From Saprospiraceae bacterium (GTDB lineage Bacteria > Bacteroidota > Bacteroidia > Chitinophagales > Saprospiraceae), in assembly GCA_020631355.1 (NCBI GenBank), contig JAHDHL010000035.1, forward strand, positions 1 through 50,204: 50,204 nucleotides of DNA, read 5' to 3'. Each line of letters begins with the position of its first letter. Within the stretch, counting starts at the first letter, position 1. The translations under genes were made by a program, and so were the position numbers. The notes under the pieces were generated by a model that worked only from the letters and a program-made list of their open reading frames with translations, made no database searches and had not been told where the DNA came from. Positions 28,808-37,156 of the stretch are shown in pieces.

Positions 28808-29854
28808 ATGAAGATAAAAGACGCCATTTACATAATCCTGATTTCAGGTAGTTTGATCTCCTTTCCCTTTGCCACAACTCTAGGACAAGGATCAAGTGGA
28901 GGGACATTTGACATCAACTCCCAGACATTGATTATGGATACCGATGGCAACTATATCGACTTCAAAACTTTCATTGGCCTTAACCCAGGGACAGACTATG
29001 GCGAGTTGATGCCTGAATTCGAGGAGAATGGTTCGTTGAAACTGATTAAGATCAATCTCAAACGTCCTCTCAAGACTGTCAAAAGCACAGAAGATAAACC
29101 CAACCCTCAGGTTGTTGTCCAATCCTCTACTGCCACACAGTCCGAACCAACGGTTCAATCGGCAAGCAAGCATACTACTTCTCCGAAAGAGGAGGAGAAA
29201 ACCGAGAAGAAAAAATTCAGATTCACCACCGCATCCGAGTTACAAGGGCAATATGCACCTTATTTTAGCGAAAAGGATGTCAATGGGAGGGAGTATTCAA
29301 CCAATTCACTGCACGGGAAAATCATTGTAGTTAAGTTTTGGTTCTTGAAATGCGGCCCATGCCTGGAAGAAATTCCGGAGCTCAATCGTTTGGTTGACCG
29401 CTACAAGAATGAAAGTGACGTACAGTTCATTGCTCCTGCCACGGATGATTTCGATGCTGTCAGACGATTTATGAGTAAGAAATCGTTCAGGTACACCATC
29501 CTTCCTGATTCCTATGATATCCATGGTGACTTTAAAGTGGCAGGTTATCCCACGCATTTGATTATTTACAGAAACGGAAATGTAGGCAAGGTCCTTACAG
29601 GTAAGAATTCCAAACTGTACGATGTGTTATCCAAAGCCATTGATGAGGGGCTCCTCCTCGAATCTGATGATTCCTCCATTACTGAAATTCCACAACCACT
29701 TTATACGACCGATAAGACTTTCATCGCTGAGGAAGGTACACCTCTCAGCAAGGAAGAATACCTTAACAAGTTGACTACCGGTAATTATAGAGTGTATAGG
29801 AGAATCAAAATAGATGGAAGAGAAGAAATCTTCTTGGACAAGATTTTTGAATAG
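28808..29854 (+). CDS. Exported TlpA-like thioredoxin-fold oxidoreductase
   Basis: A 348-aa protein with a signal peptide (residues 1-27, ending TLGQ). A low-complexity linker rich in Ser, Thr, Lys and Glu (about 95-135) leads to a TlpA-type thioredoxin domain (about 145-280): KIIVVKFWFLKCGPCLEEIP with the CGPC active site at 182-185, then GDFKVAGYPTHLIIYRNG with the cis-Pro. A C-terminal extension of about 65 residues is charged. Expected role is thiol-disulfide exchange (reduction) in the periplasm. The next gene, 44 bases on, encodes a Cys-containing peptidoglycan-binding protein, so it could be a partner, though that is only inferred. Confidence 0.88.
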   Translation: MKIKDAIYIILISGSLISFPFATTLGQGSSGGTFDINSQTLIMDTDGNYIDFKTFIGLNPGTDYGELMPEFEENGSLKLIKINLKRPLKTVKSTEDKPNPQVVVQSSTATQSEPTVQSASKHTTSPKEEEKTEKKKFRFTTASELQGQYAPYFSEKDVNGREYSTNSLHGKIIVVKFWFLKCGPCLEEIPELNRLVDRYKNESDVQFIAPATDDFDAVRRFMSKKSFRYTILPDSYDIHGDFKVAGYPTHLIIYRNGNVGKVLTGKNSKLYDVLSKAIDEGLLLESDDSSITEIPQPLYTTDKTFIAEEGTPLSKEEYLNKLTTGNYRVYRRIKIDGREEIFLDKIFE

Positions 29855-29898
29855 CACGAAATACTTTTTAATTACAATAATTTAAATCAATATCATTC

Positions 29899-30852
29899 AT
29901 GAAACGTTTAATCGTTACTTTATTCTTCGCAGTATTTGCGATGGCTGTGTATGGTCAAGGAGAAGCTGACGTGTTCAATACACCTCCTCCAACACCAAAC
30001 GAGTATGGAAAGTGTTACGCTAAGTGTAAGACTCCAGATGTTTACGAAACTGTAACTACTCAGGTTGTATCTAAGGAAGGTAGCTCTAAGTCTACTACTT
30101 CAAAGGCTACTTTCACTACTGCTACTGAGCAAGTATTGGTTAAGGATGGTTACAAGAAGTACAAGATTACTCCAGCTCGTTTCGAAAAGTCTACTAAGAG
30201 AGTTTTGGCTAGCGATGGTGGTTGTACTGTAAAGGTAACTCCTGCTAGATACGAAACTAAGACTGACCGTCAGTTGGTAAGTGCTGCTTCTGGTAAGTGG
30301 GTAAGAAAGAAGAAGGCTCCTAACTGTCTTTCTTCTAACCCAGAGGATTGTTATGTTCTTTGTTGGGAAGAAATCCCAGCTAAGTACACTACTTCTTCTA
30401 CTAGAGTACTAGTTCAAGGCGAAAGCTTCGATACTGTTTATACTGATGCTAAGTACCAAACTATCACTACTGAGGTATTGGCTAACGATGCTTCTGTATC
30501 TGAGGAGTATGTTCCACCAGTATACAAGACAGTTACTAAGAAAGTATTGAGCCAGTGTGGTGGTGTTAGCACTGTTTACACTCAGCCACAATTCAAGACA
30601 GTTACTAAGAAAGTATTGGTTTCTGAAGGTACTTTCACTGACTGGGTTGAGGTAGTATGTGCTGGTGACGTTAACACTAGCTTGGTTTCAAGAGTACAGA
30701 AGGCTTTGAATGACCAAGGTTATGATGCTGGTCCAGTTGATGGTGTAATGGGTTCTAAGACTCGTTCTGCTTTGGCTAAGTTCCAGACTGACAAAGGTCT
30801 TCCTTTGGGTAACTTGAACATCGCTACAATGAATGCTTTGGGTGTAAGATAA
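29899..30852 (+). CDS. Highly expressed exported repeat protein with C-terminal peptidoglycan-binding domain
   Basis: A 317-aa protein with a signal peptide (residues 1-20, ending VYGQ). About seven repeats of the pattern YxTxTxxVLxxxG occupy residues 45-250, each about 25-35 long and containing phrases like VYKTVTKKVLSQCGG. Residues about 258-317 are a PG_binding_1 domain (RVQKALNDQGYDAGPVDGVM, SKTRSALAKFQ). The cysteines are spread through the repeats. Codon use is extreme: Lys is nearly always AAG, Thr ACT, Ala GCT and Gly GGT, unlike every neighbour. That marks very high expression. It likely forms a wall-linked structural layer. A 15-bp terminator follows. Confidence 0.88.
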   Translation: MKRLIVTLFFAVFAMAVYGQGEADVFNTPPPTPNEYGKCYAKCKTPDVYETVTTQVVSKEGSSKSTTSKATFTTATEQVLVKDGYKKYKITPARFEKSTKRVLASDGGCTVKVTPARYETKTDRQLVSAASGKWVRKKKAPNCLSSNPEDCYVLCWEEIPAKYTTSSTRVLVQGESFDTVYTDAKYQTITTEVLANDASVSEEYVPPVYKTVTKKVLSQCGGVSTVYTQPQFKTVTKKVLVSEGTFTDWVEVVCAGDVNTSLVSRVQKALNDQGYDAGPVDGVMGSKTRSALAKFQTDKGLPLGNLNIATMNALGVR

Positions 30853-30872
30853 TCCATCTCCATTCATTTTAG

Positions 30873-30907
30873 AAAAAGCCTCCATGCTAATGCGTGGGGG
30901 CTTTTTT
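30873..30907 (+). terminator. Intrinsic terminator of the peptidoglycan-binding protein gene
   Basis: AAAAAGCCTCCATGC pairs with GCGTGGGGGCTTTTT (two G-T wobbles) around a TAAT loop, followed by T-rich sequence. It starts 20 bases after the stop, as expected for a strongly expressed gene. Confidence 0.88.
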
Positions 30908-31065
30908 ATTGTTGGTGTAGGTTCATCCAACTGATCTATCTGATTCGCAATACTAGACACCGAACAACAACTATTATCCTATCAGGAATGGAAATTATTC
31001 CCTAATCGGGTCTCCCCAAGGATTTCACGGATAACTATCCTATGATATAACCCAACAATGATTGT

Positions 31066-33384
31066 TTAGAATCTCAATGTCAAACCCAATGTGGCATTCA
31101 CCCCCCAATCATCCGCAAAGTATCTTTGTCTATTCAGATAATCCCTATATCGGGTATTGAGTGCATTATCAACCTTGAATAATATCCTAAGTCGGGTCTT
31201 ACTGAATTGGATGTCTGTGGATGTTTCTAATCCGAGGAGATAATATCCATCAGGAGGAGCAACGAAATCCTGTTCATCCGTAATCCTATCCTGACGGAAT
31301 ACATATTTGTTCGTAATTTCAAAAGCCAGATTCTCCAATCCTTTCCATTTGGAAATATTGTATTTCAGAACACCTGACAACTGATTGGATGGAATATAAA
31401 TCAATGCCTCATTATTCGTCAGGTCATCCCCCTGAATAAAACTGTATGTCGCCTTGATACTCAGTGGTTCATTCAACTGGTAGAACATCATGGCATCCCA
31501 CCCCCAAATGCGGGCATGGCTCTGTTCATATCGGAAAACGGGGAAAGCCCCTCTGATGGTCAGGCGAACATCTCCTGTAGGTCTCAAGAAGATATAATCC
31601 CTGATATCCTGATAATACAAAAGGGATTCAAAGGAGAATCGTTCCCTTACATTACCTGCCAGGGACAAGGTAGATTTAAGGGCATATTCTGGTACAAGAT
31701 TCACATCTCCCTCCTCAATACCACTCACACCTTGATGCAAGCCACTACTATAAAGTTCGTTGATGCCGGGATTCCTCGAAGCATAACCCAAATTATAGTC
31801 CAGGGATAAATGTTCATTGAGCTTAAGATTGAATCCTGAGGATAATCCGAAATTATGATATACCTCATTATACTGAACCACTTCCCTTGGTACGTCATCC
31901 GTAAATGTGGCTACATTCTGAATTATATTATCATATCTCGCTCCGAATTCATACGTTAGCCGACGCTGCTTGAGCCTAGCGATAGCATAGGTTCCGACCT
32001 CATAGGAATAATAATCAGGAATCAGTGGAAGAATTCCTGTTTCAGGGTTATTGGTGTTATCAATGAGATTGAATTGCATACCTGTTTTCAGGCTCCACCC
32101 CGAGTCCCATTCCTGTTGGTATTTCCCCTCAAGGAAATATGTGAACTGCTGGATACTCAATGCCGGAATATCCGATCTGCCACTTCTTCTCACATCAAAT
32201 TCCTTACGATTATTGAACTGGGCGGCTGCTGTAAAATCCAACCATTGCGAATCATTGAGAAAGTGTTTGAGGTTCAGTTTGGCCAATTGGTGTCCGACCT
32301 TTTGTTTTGGTGGATTGATTCGATATGTGAATGTATCCGAGGTAAAAAACGGAATCTCCTGTTGCAGGGCTGCTTCCAAATCTGTAAGGTTACCGATATG
32401 GGATCCTCTCAGGACACCCAAGTCCGTATTGAAGGAACTGAAATAGACATTCAATGATGATGCATCAGACCAGTTCTTTTCTAATTGCAGGGCCATATTT
32501 GCCTCTTGACCTCCCGTATTCCTCAAAAGGTAATCTGGCGTACTTCTATCGCCACTTCTTTTGTAGGTACCATTCAGTTTCCATGAGAAACGAGGTAATT
32601 GTTGTTGAATCTGTGCATTCAATCCATGTCCGAATCCATTGGTTTCGAAGAAATAACTCACCCTACCATGCAAGTGGGGTTCATTCCCAATCCTTTTGGG
32701 TTCCACCAGGATGACCGCTCCGAGATTGGATCCGGGGTATTCCAATCCGCTCACGCCTTTGATAACCTTAATCTTATTGGCTACCAGCGGGTCTATTTCA
32801 GGACTGTGGTCATTTCCCCATTGTTGGCCACTCTGTGCTATTCCATTATTCAGAATGGTCAATCGGTTTCCGTACAAACCGTGTACGATGGGTTTTGCGA
32901 TACTGCTTCCGCTCCTGAGGATACTGACACCCGTAATATCTTCTAACTGCAGTGCCAGATTCTCATTGATATCATCAAGGATTTTCTGCTCGTTCAGCAC
33001 CTGAACCGTCTGTGTTGTACTCTTGGAGGATTGCCCGCTGACCACCGCTCCCTCAAGAACATGATGGGCATGATCCAGATGAAGATGCAGTATGGTATCC
33101 TGATACAATTCGACGAAAAGGTAGTGGGGTTCACAACCTACATGACTGATGACCAAATGGTAATCCCCCTCGCATAGATTCTTGATTTCAAAATACCCCT
33201 CATCATCACTGATGGTTCCATTTTGTGTTCCCTCAAGGAAAATATTGGCATCACGCAGGCCGTCATGTGTATCGGTGTCCACTACATTACCCGATATCAT
33301 TAAAGTACAATCCTGTGCTCGGATGGTTGTCATCCAAGCACAGGAAAGTAGAAAGATTAAAACTGATAATTCCTTATTGAACAT
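31066..33384 (-). CDS. TonB-dependent receptor with CarboxypepD_reg plug, likely metal uptake
   Basis: A 772-aa protein with a signal peptide (1-24, ending RAQ). Residues 28-110 form a carboxypeptidase-regulatory-like domain (ISGNVVDTDTHDGLRDANIF). A His-rich stretch HLHLDHAHH (residues 100-108) precedes the plug (ALQLEDITGVSILRSGSSIA, NRLTILNNGIAQSGQQWGND). The barrel ends in VNATLGLTLRF with a C-terminal Phe. The His cluster and the Fur-family-like boxes at the operon promoter suggest zinc or another metal as substrate. Its start overlaps the upstream lipoprotein gene by 11 bases, so translation is coupled. The TonB box is not obvious to me. The substrate is inferred, not shown. Confidence 0.92.
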   Translation of the reverse strand: MFNKELSVLIFLLSCAWMTTIRAQDCTLMISGNVVDTDTHDGLRDANIFLEGTQNGTISDDEGYFEIKNLCEGDYHLVISHVGCEPHYLFVELYQDTILHLHLDHAHHVLEGAVVSGQSSKSTTQTVQVLNEQKILDDINENLALQLEDITGVSILRSGSSIAKPIVHGLYGNRLTILNNGIAQSGQQWGNDHSPEIDPLVANKIKVIKGVSGLEYPGSNLGAVILVEPKRIGNEPHLHGRVSYFFETNGFGHGLNAQIQQQLPRFSWKLNGTYKRSGDRSTPDYLLRNTGGQEANMALQLEKNWSDASSLNVYFSSFNTDLGVLRGSHIGNLTDLEAALQQEIPFFTSDTFTYRINPPKQKVGHQLAKLNLKHFLNDSQWLDFTAAAQFNNRKEFDVRRSGRSDIPALSIQQFTYFLEGKYQQEWDSGWSLKTGMQFNLIDNTNNPETGILPLIPDYYSYEVGTYAIARLKQRRLTYEFGARYDNIIQNVATFTDDVPREVVQYNEVYHNFGLSSGFNLKLNEHLSLDYNLGYASRNPGINELYSSGLHQGVSGIEEGDVNLVPEYALKSTLSLAGNVRERFSFESLLYYQDIRDYIFLRPTGDVRLTIRGAFPVFRYEQSHARIWGWDAMMFYQLNEPLSIKATYSFIQGDDLTNNEALIYIPSNQLSGVLKYNISKWKGLENLAFEITNKYVFRQDRITDEQDFVAPPDGYYLLGLETSTDIQFSKTRLRILFKVDNALNTRYRDYLNRQRYFADDWGVNATLGLTLRF

Positions 33385-33940
33385 CTAAAGTAAAGGTCAC
33401 TTCTATATCTGTTTCCCCACCTGCATTCGTAATATCACCATCACTTACACCTGAAGCATCCTTATTAGGCTCATGTCTAAGTATTACGGTCATCGTACCT
33501 GAAGCCGCAGCACCTGTGGTCACGGTAGTTGCCAAACCCACTGGGTTGTTATTCCCATCTACGTCAGCATAACCGATAGTTACATCAGGAGTTGTCACTT
33601 GGAAGAAGAATTGGTGTTCCTCATCTTCCTCATTGATTTCTTCAGTGACATCCTCTGCAGGGGTTTCTGATTCGTTAAGTAATTCCATACTACCCGTATA
33701 GGTCGTATTGGCCGCTAATGTACCATTTGTTATCGTACCTGCATTACCTCCATCACCATCAAGGTCCTGAAATCTGAAAATTACAGCATTTCCACCTCCC
33801 GTAGGCGTCAATGTGTATGTCAATGTAGTGATTACCTCCTCCTCAATGGGTGGTTCTGGATCTTTCTCACATGAAGTAAATACGAATGGCAACATAGCCA
33901 AACCGAATAACAAAACTAATGATTGAATTTTCTGATTCAT
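33374..33940 (-). CDS. Surface/periplasmic lipoprotein co-transcribed with the TonB receptor
   Basis: A 188-aa protein with a lipoprotein signal (MNQKIQSLVLLFGLAMLPFV then FTSC, Cys24). The mature part is an acidic beta-rich domain with two copies of a strand-turn pattern (LTYTLTPTGGGNAVIFRFQD, AAASGTMTVILRHEP) and ends in DIEVTFTLDV. Proteins of this kind recur next to TonB receptors in Bacteroidota and are annotated as type 1 periplasmic binding fold superfamily proteins. It is the first gene of the operon, directly downstream of two palindromes resembling a Fur-family operator. It may capture a metal or metal complex for the receptor. Confidence 0.85.
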   Translation of the reverse strand: MNQKIQSLVLLFGLAMLPFVFTSCEKDPEPPIEEEVITTLTYTLTPTGGGNAVIFRFQDLDGDGGNAGTITNGTLAANTTYTGSMELLNESETPAEDVTEEINEEDEEHQFFFQVTTPDVTIGYADVDGNNNPVGLATTVTTGAAASGTMTVILRHEPNKDASGVSDGDITNAGGETDIEVTFTLDVQ

Positions 33941-33967
33941 ATTCTAATGTTTATTAAAGTCTCTAAA

Positions 33968-33982
33968 TGCAACAATGTTGCG
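33968..33982. promoter_or_regulatory. Fur-family-like operator, copy 1
   Basis: TGCAACAATGTTGCG: a perfect 13-bp palindrome GCAACA-A-TGTTGC (33969-33981). Its centre (33975) is 31 bp from that of the second copy, about three helical turns. It sits 28 bases upstream of the lipoprotein ATG at 33940. Confidence 0.6.
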
Positions 33983-33997
33983 AATGTAGTGAACTTT

Positions 33998-34014
33998 ATG
34001 CAACAATGTTGCAT
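33998..34014. promoter_or_regulatory. Fur-family-like operator, copy 2
   Basis: ATGCAACAATGTTGCAT is a perfect 17-bp palindrome centred at 34006. It repeats copy 1 exactly in its core and lies between the TonB operon and the TRIC gene stop (34058). Zur is a candidate regulator given the His-rich receptor; no fur or zur gene lies in the window. Confidence 0.6.
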
Positions 34015-34057
34015 TTGAATAAAAAATCTTTCAATCTGACCCAAAATTCACATTTTC

Positions 34058-34666
34058 CTACCGTTGGAACGGAATCGGTAATGACCAATGTCGCTTCACA
34101 GCCAGTATCCGTATAACCATGATATAAACCACAGTAATGGCCATACTCCAATCATTCTGCAGCCCCAAAACATCCAGTAATAAGAATATTATCCCACCTG
34201 AGAGACAGGCTGTGGCATAGATTTCCTTTCGGAAAATCAGTGGTACCTCATTCGTTAATGTATCCCTTACCACCCCTCCAAAAACTGCAGAAACCATTCC
34301 CATCAGGACTGCAATCATTGGCGATAAGCCCAACCCCAGGGTCTTTTGCAAACCCAGAATGGTAAACAATCCAATCCCTATCGTATCAAAGAGGAACATG
34401 GTCTTTGATAATTTTTGGATATACTTCCTGAATAGCACACTGAATATGATACCCAGCCCAATCATGATGAGATAGTTCGTATCGTTCATCCAGCCCACAG
34501 GAGTACTACCTATCATCATATCCCTCAGGGTCCCTCCTCCTACTGCAGTCACCAGAGCGATGACCATTGCTCCAAAAAAATCGAATTCTTTCTTGATGGC
34601 TACCAATGCTCCACTGATCGCAAATACAAAGGTCCCAACCATGTCCATGATGTAAATGTAATTCAT
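34058..34666 (-). CDS. TRIC-type (UPF0126/YicG) trimeric cation channel
   Basis: A 202-aa protein with about seven membrane helices in two homologous halves. Each half holds the family signature: VTAVGGGTLRDMMIG (about 40-54) and GGVVRDTLTNEVPL (about 127-142). The length is typical of bacterial TRIC/UPF0126 proteins, which form trimeric monovalent cation channels in the inner membrane. The start is the ATG at 34666; a second at 34648 is possible. The gene is monocistronic and ends 60 bases before the operator pair of the TonB operon. Confidence 0.93.
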   Translation of the reverse strand: MNYIYIMDMVGTFVFAISGALVAIKKEFDFFGAMVIALVTAVGGGTLRDMMIGSTPVGWMNDTNYLIMIGLGIIFSVLFRKYIQKLSKTMFLFDTIGIGLFTILGLQKTLGLGLSPMIAVLMGMVSAVFGGVVRDTLTNEVPLIFRKEIYATACLSGGIIFLLLDVLGLQNDWSMAITVVYIMVIRILAVKRHWSLPIPFQR

Positions 34667-34854
34667 TGTTAGAATGATTAGACGTTCAAATCCTTAAGGA
34701 TGTTAGATAATTAGGATGTCCAAGATTTATTTTTTCTAATCCAATGTTTAATAATCCGACATTCTCGAATTCTAACATCTAGCAAAAGACGATAATTTGA
34801 TAGAATATTGAACCAACTGCATCGAAAAATCATTCCAGAAATGTATTCTAATCA

Positions 34855-34862
34855 TATATTTG
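34855..34862 (+). promoter_or_regulatory. TAnnTTTG -7 promoter element, near-leaderless
   Basis: TATATTTG (followed by C) matches the -7 consensus exactly. It ends only 7 bases before the GTG start at 34870, so transcription would begin at or just before the start codon, a leaderless or nearly leaderless mRNA. Confidence 0.45.
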
Positions 34863-34869
34863 CCTTTCA

Positions 34870-35565
34870 GTGCAAGCAAACGGAACATATCATTATTTCC
34901 TGATACCAGGACTGGGATTCAATGCCCTGACTTTCAAAAATCTTAAACTTCATGATGCAGCCAGTATCAATTATGTGGAATGGCTGGAACCTGTGGAGAA
35001 TGAGTCATTAGAACATTATATTGATCGCATGGCGGAGGAGGTCGATGCCTCTCTTTCCAAAATCGTACTGATCGGACATTCCTTCGGAGGTGTTATGGTA
35101 CAGGAAATCGCCCAGCGGGTGGATGTCGAAAAGGTATTCTTGGTTTCGACCATCAAGAGTCCCAAGGAGATGTCATGGAATGTGCGACTATTAAGGAGTT
35201 TGCCCTTGTATAAACTCGTGAGTCATGGCCTTATCAATTCTACCTTTCCCATCTGGGCCAAACTCCATGATTTCCACAATCAGGAGGAGAGGGATGCTTT
35301 TACTGAGATGGTGAATGATATGTCCATGACCTATTTCAAATGGGCCGTGAATGCCATCGTGAACTGGAAAGGCATCAAAAAGAGAAAGAAGGTTCCCATA
35401 CACATGCATGGGGACAATGACCAAACATTCTACTACAATAAAATCAAGAATCCCATTACCATCAAGGGAGCAGGGCATTTTATGGTCTATAACCGGGCTG
35501 ATGAAATCAGTGCCATCATCAAGAAAGAACTTGATGCAACGAATGTTCCTATCTTTAATACATGA
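34870..35565 (+). CDS. Alpha/beta-hydrolase
   Basis: A 231-aa cytoplasmic protein. The start is GTG at 34870, needed to keep the first core strand (YHYFLIPGLG). The nucleophile elbow is GHSFGG (Ser71); a likely acid is in MHGDNDQTF (Asp182 or Asp184) and the catalytic His in GAGHFM (His203). The cap between is helical. The substrate is unknown; the compact size resembles small esterases or lipid-modifying hydrolases. Its last codons overlap the truncated hemoglobin gene (ATGA, 35562-35565), so the two are translated together. Confidence 0.88.
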   Translation: MQANGTYHYFLIPGLGFNALTFKNLKLHDAASINYVEWLEPVENESLEHYIDRMAEEVDASLSKIVLIGHSFGGVMVQEIAQRVDVEKVFLVSTIKSPKEMSWNVRLLRSLPLYKLVSHGLINSTFPIWAKLHDFHNQEERDAFTEMVNDMSMTYFKWAVNAIVNWKGIKKRKKVPIHMHGDNDQTFYYNKIKNPITIKGAGHFMVYNRADEISAIIKKELDATNVPIFNT

Positions 35566-35957
35566 AAAGGGACATCAGCCATCGGGAAGATATTGATCTT
35601 GTCATCAGGGAATTCTACGGCCTATTGCAAAAGGATGATCTCATCGGACATTTTTTCAGTGATGTCATCCAACTCTCATTCGAGGAGCATATTCCCGTTA
35701 TCGTGGATTTTTGGACTGCCATCCTACTGAACCAAGGAAGATACAAGGGGCAACTCATCGCAAAGCATATTGCACTGGATGAAAAATCCCAATTGGAAAA
35801 GCATCACATGGAGAGATGGCAGGAATTATTCTATGCTACGATAGACCAACATTTCGAGGGTGCAATCGTGGACGAGGCTAAACGTAGAGTAGGATTGATG
35901 GGGGAACTGATGCTTTTCAAAGTCCATAAAGCCCGTGAGGGAAATAGCATATTCTAA
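35562..35957 (+). CDS. Group III truncated hemoglobin
   Basis: A single-domain protein of 131 aa. Conserved features of class III are VIREFYGLLQKDDLIGHFF, the H...FW pattern (EEHIPVIVDFW), the YKG motif, and HHMERWQELF with the likely proximal His82. The length fits 2/2 globins. Such globins bind O2 or NO and are linked to nitrosative stress or low-oxygen growth. The gene overlaps the upstream hydrolase by four bases and the next small gene begins 24 bases on, making an operon of three. A direct functional link with the hydrolase is not known to me. Confidence 0.92.
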   Translation: MKRDISHREDIDLVIREFYGLLQKDDLIGHFFSDVIQLSFEEHIPVIVDFWTAILLNQGRYKGQLIAKHIALDEKSQLEKHHMERWQELFYATIDQHFEGAIVDEAKRRVGLMGELMLFKVHKAREGNSIF

Positions 35958-35981
35958 ATCGTAATACACCATTCGGCATCC

Positions 35982-36329
35982 ATGTCCAATTTCAATTATC
36001 ACAACAAGAAATTCAAGCCACTCCAGTTGACTGACAATAGTGAAATTGGAAATGATATGGTTTTCCATTACCAACAAGATGGCTCCATACTTTCTTGCAG
36101 CTATCAAAGTAAGAATATTCTCAAAGGCCATCTAATGGGTATCGTGGATGACCAGGGACGGATAGAAATGAGGTACCATCAAATCAATCAGAACGGGGAA
36201 CTCATGACCGGCATATGCAATTCTGTACCCGAAATACTGGACGATGGACGCATCAGACTCCATGAAAGTTGGCAATGGACCTCCGGAGACCTGAGCAAGG
36301 GGCAATCCGTACTGGAAGAAATTCGCTAG
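35982..36329 (+). CDS. Small conserved cytoplasmic beta-rich protein (often named n-acetylglutamate synthase)
   Basis: A 115-aa protein with no signal or membrane segment. It contains alternating strands typical of an MORN-like or lipocalin-like sheet: YHNKKFKPLQL, IGNDMVFHYQQDGSILSCSY, GIVDDQGRIEMRYHQIN, DDGRIRLHESWQW. Similar Bacteroidota proteins carry the database name n-acetylglutamate synthase, but there is no acetyltransferase motif and the name is probably wrong. It lies 24 bases after the truncated hemoglobin gene, as the last gene of that operon. Function is unknown. Confidence 0.8.
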   Translation: MSNFNYHNKKFKPLQLTDNSEIGNDMVFHYQQDGSILSCSYQSKNILKGHLMGIVDDQGRIEMRYHQINQNGELMTGICNSVPEILDDGRIRLHESWQWTSGDLSKGQSVLEEIR

Positions 36330-36564
36330 TATCCGCAACGTTTTCCCGCCCCATATCGTATAAACTACTAACTACAACTTTATTTCCCCTGGTTACCTCA
36401 CCGAACATTAACGGACCTTATAACTTCATTCGACTTTCATTAACACAAAAAGCAACCAACCCTTTATAGTTTTAGTCATTCATTACTAGAACATTAGATG
36501 AGTCATGCAAAATTTATCCTTGCCATCAACTAGCAGTTTAATATAGTTTCAAGGAATCAAGAAT

Positions 36565-36598
36565 AAGAACCAGTTGCGAAGTCCGTCAATTGGTTCTT
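36565..36598 (+). promoter_or_regulatory. Leader hairpin before the lipoprotein gene
   Basis: AAGAACCAGTTG (36565-36576) pairs with CAATTGGTTCTT (36587-36598), 12 bp with one G-T, loop of 10. It ends 26 bases before the ATG at 36625 and is followed by only a short T-rich stretch, so it could be a weak terminator or a leader structure. Confidence 0.4.
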
Positions 36599-36624
36599 GT
36601 GTTTGGCTACCAACCCTTATTACC

Positions 36625-37134
36625 ATGAAAAATACCTATCCCTTAGTCCTCATCCTTATGATATGCCTTGTGGCCTCCTGCTGGAATGAATCGGAGGACA
36701 GTCCGTATCCGAGGCAAGTCGGTGATATTGCATTCGATGCAGCCTTGGATGATCCTGAATTCATGGTTTGTAACGAAAAGCGGGCGCAACAGTATTATGC
36801 ATTCCGAACATCCGCATTCCAAGGAGAAAAACCTGCGGTAGAACAGTATTTCGAGGAGCGCTTCCAAGGCATCGAAACGGATGGCGAAGATGGTTACATT
36901 ACCGTTAGGTTCATCATCAATTGTGAGGGAAAAGCAGGAAGATTCAGATTACAGGAAATGGGCATGGATTACAAGGAAAAACAGTTCGAACATTCCATCG
37001 GTCCGCAATTATTGGAATTAACCAAAAAATTTGATGGATGGAATAGCATTGTCCACAAAGGTCAACCCTATGATTATTATCAATATCTCACATTCAAAAT
37101 CCAAGGGGGAAAAATAACTGAGATATTACCCTAA
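36625..37134 (+). CDS. Lipoprotein of unknown function
   Basis: A protein of 169 aa from the ATG at 36625, which opens a lipoprotein signal (MKNTYPLVLILMICLVASC; lipobox VASC, Cys19). An upstream in-frame ATG at 36574 would precede a hairpin and gives no signal. The mature part is acidic at first (NESEDSP) and then a mixed domain (GYITVRFIINCEGKAGRFRL, LLELTKKFDGWNSIV) with a GK and a conserved-looking Cys. The VRFIINCEGKAGRF strand resembles a TonB_C-like fold but is too divergent to name. The TPR protein gene follows 22 bases on, so they are likely one operon. Confidence 0.82.
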   Translation: MKNTYPLVLILMICLVASCWNESEDSPYPRQVGDIAFDAALDDPEFMVCNEKRAQQYYAFRTSAFQGEKPAVEQYFEERFQGIETDGEDGYITVRFIINCEGKAGRFRLQEMGMDYKEKQFEHSIGPQLLELTKKFDGWNSIVHKGQPYDYYQYLTFKIQGGKITEILP

Positions 37135-37156
37135 AGCATTATAAAATTTCACCAGA

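Noticed and set aside
34691-34779. TCCTTAAGGA palindrome and a 9-base inverted pair (GATGTTAGA / TCTAACATC)
   Set aside because: Short and widely spaced in an AT-rich divergent region; not distinguishable from chance.
35982-36329. Calling this gene N-acetylglutamate synthase
   Set aside because: The name circulates for this family, but the protein is 115 aa, beta-rich and lacks any acetyltransferase motif.
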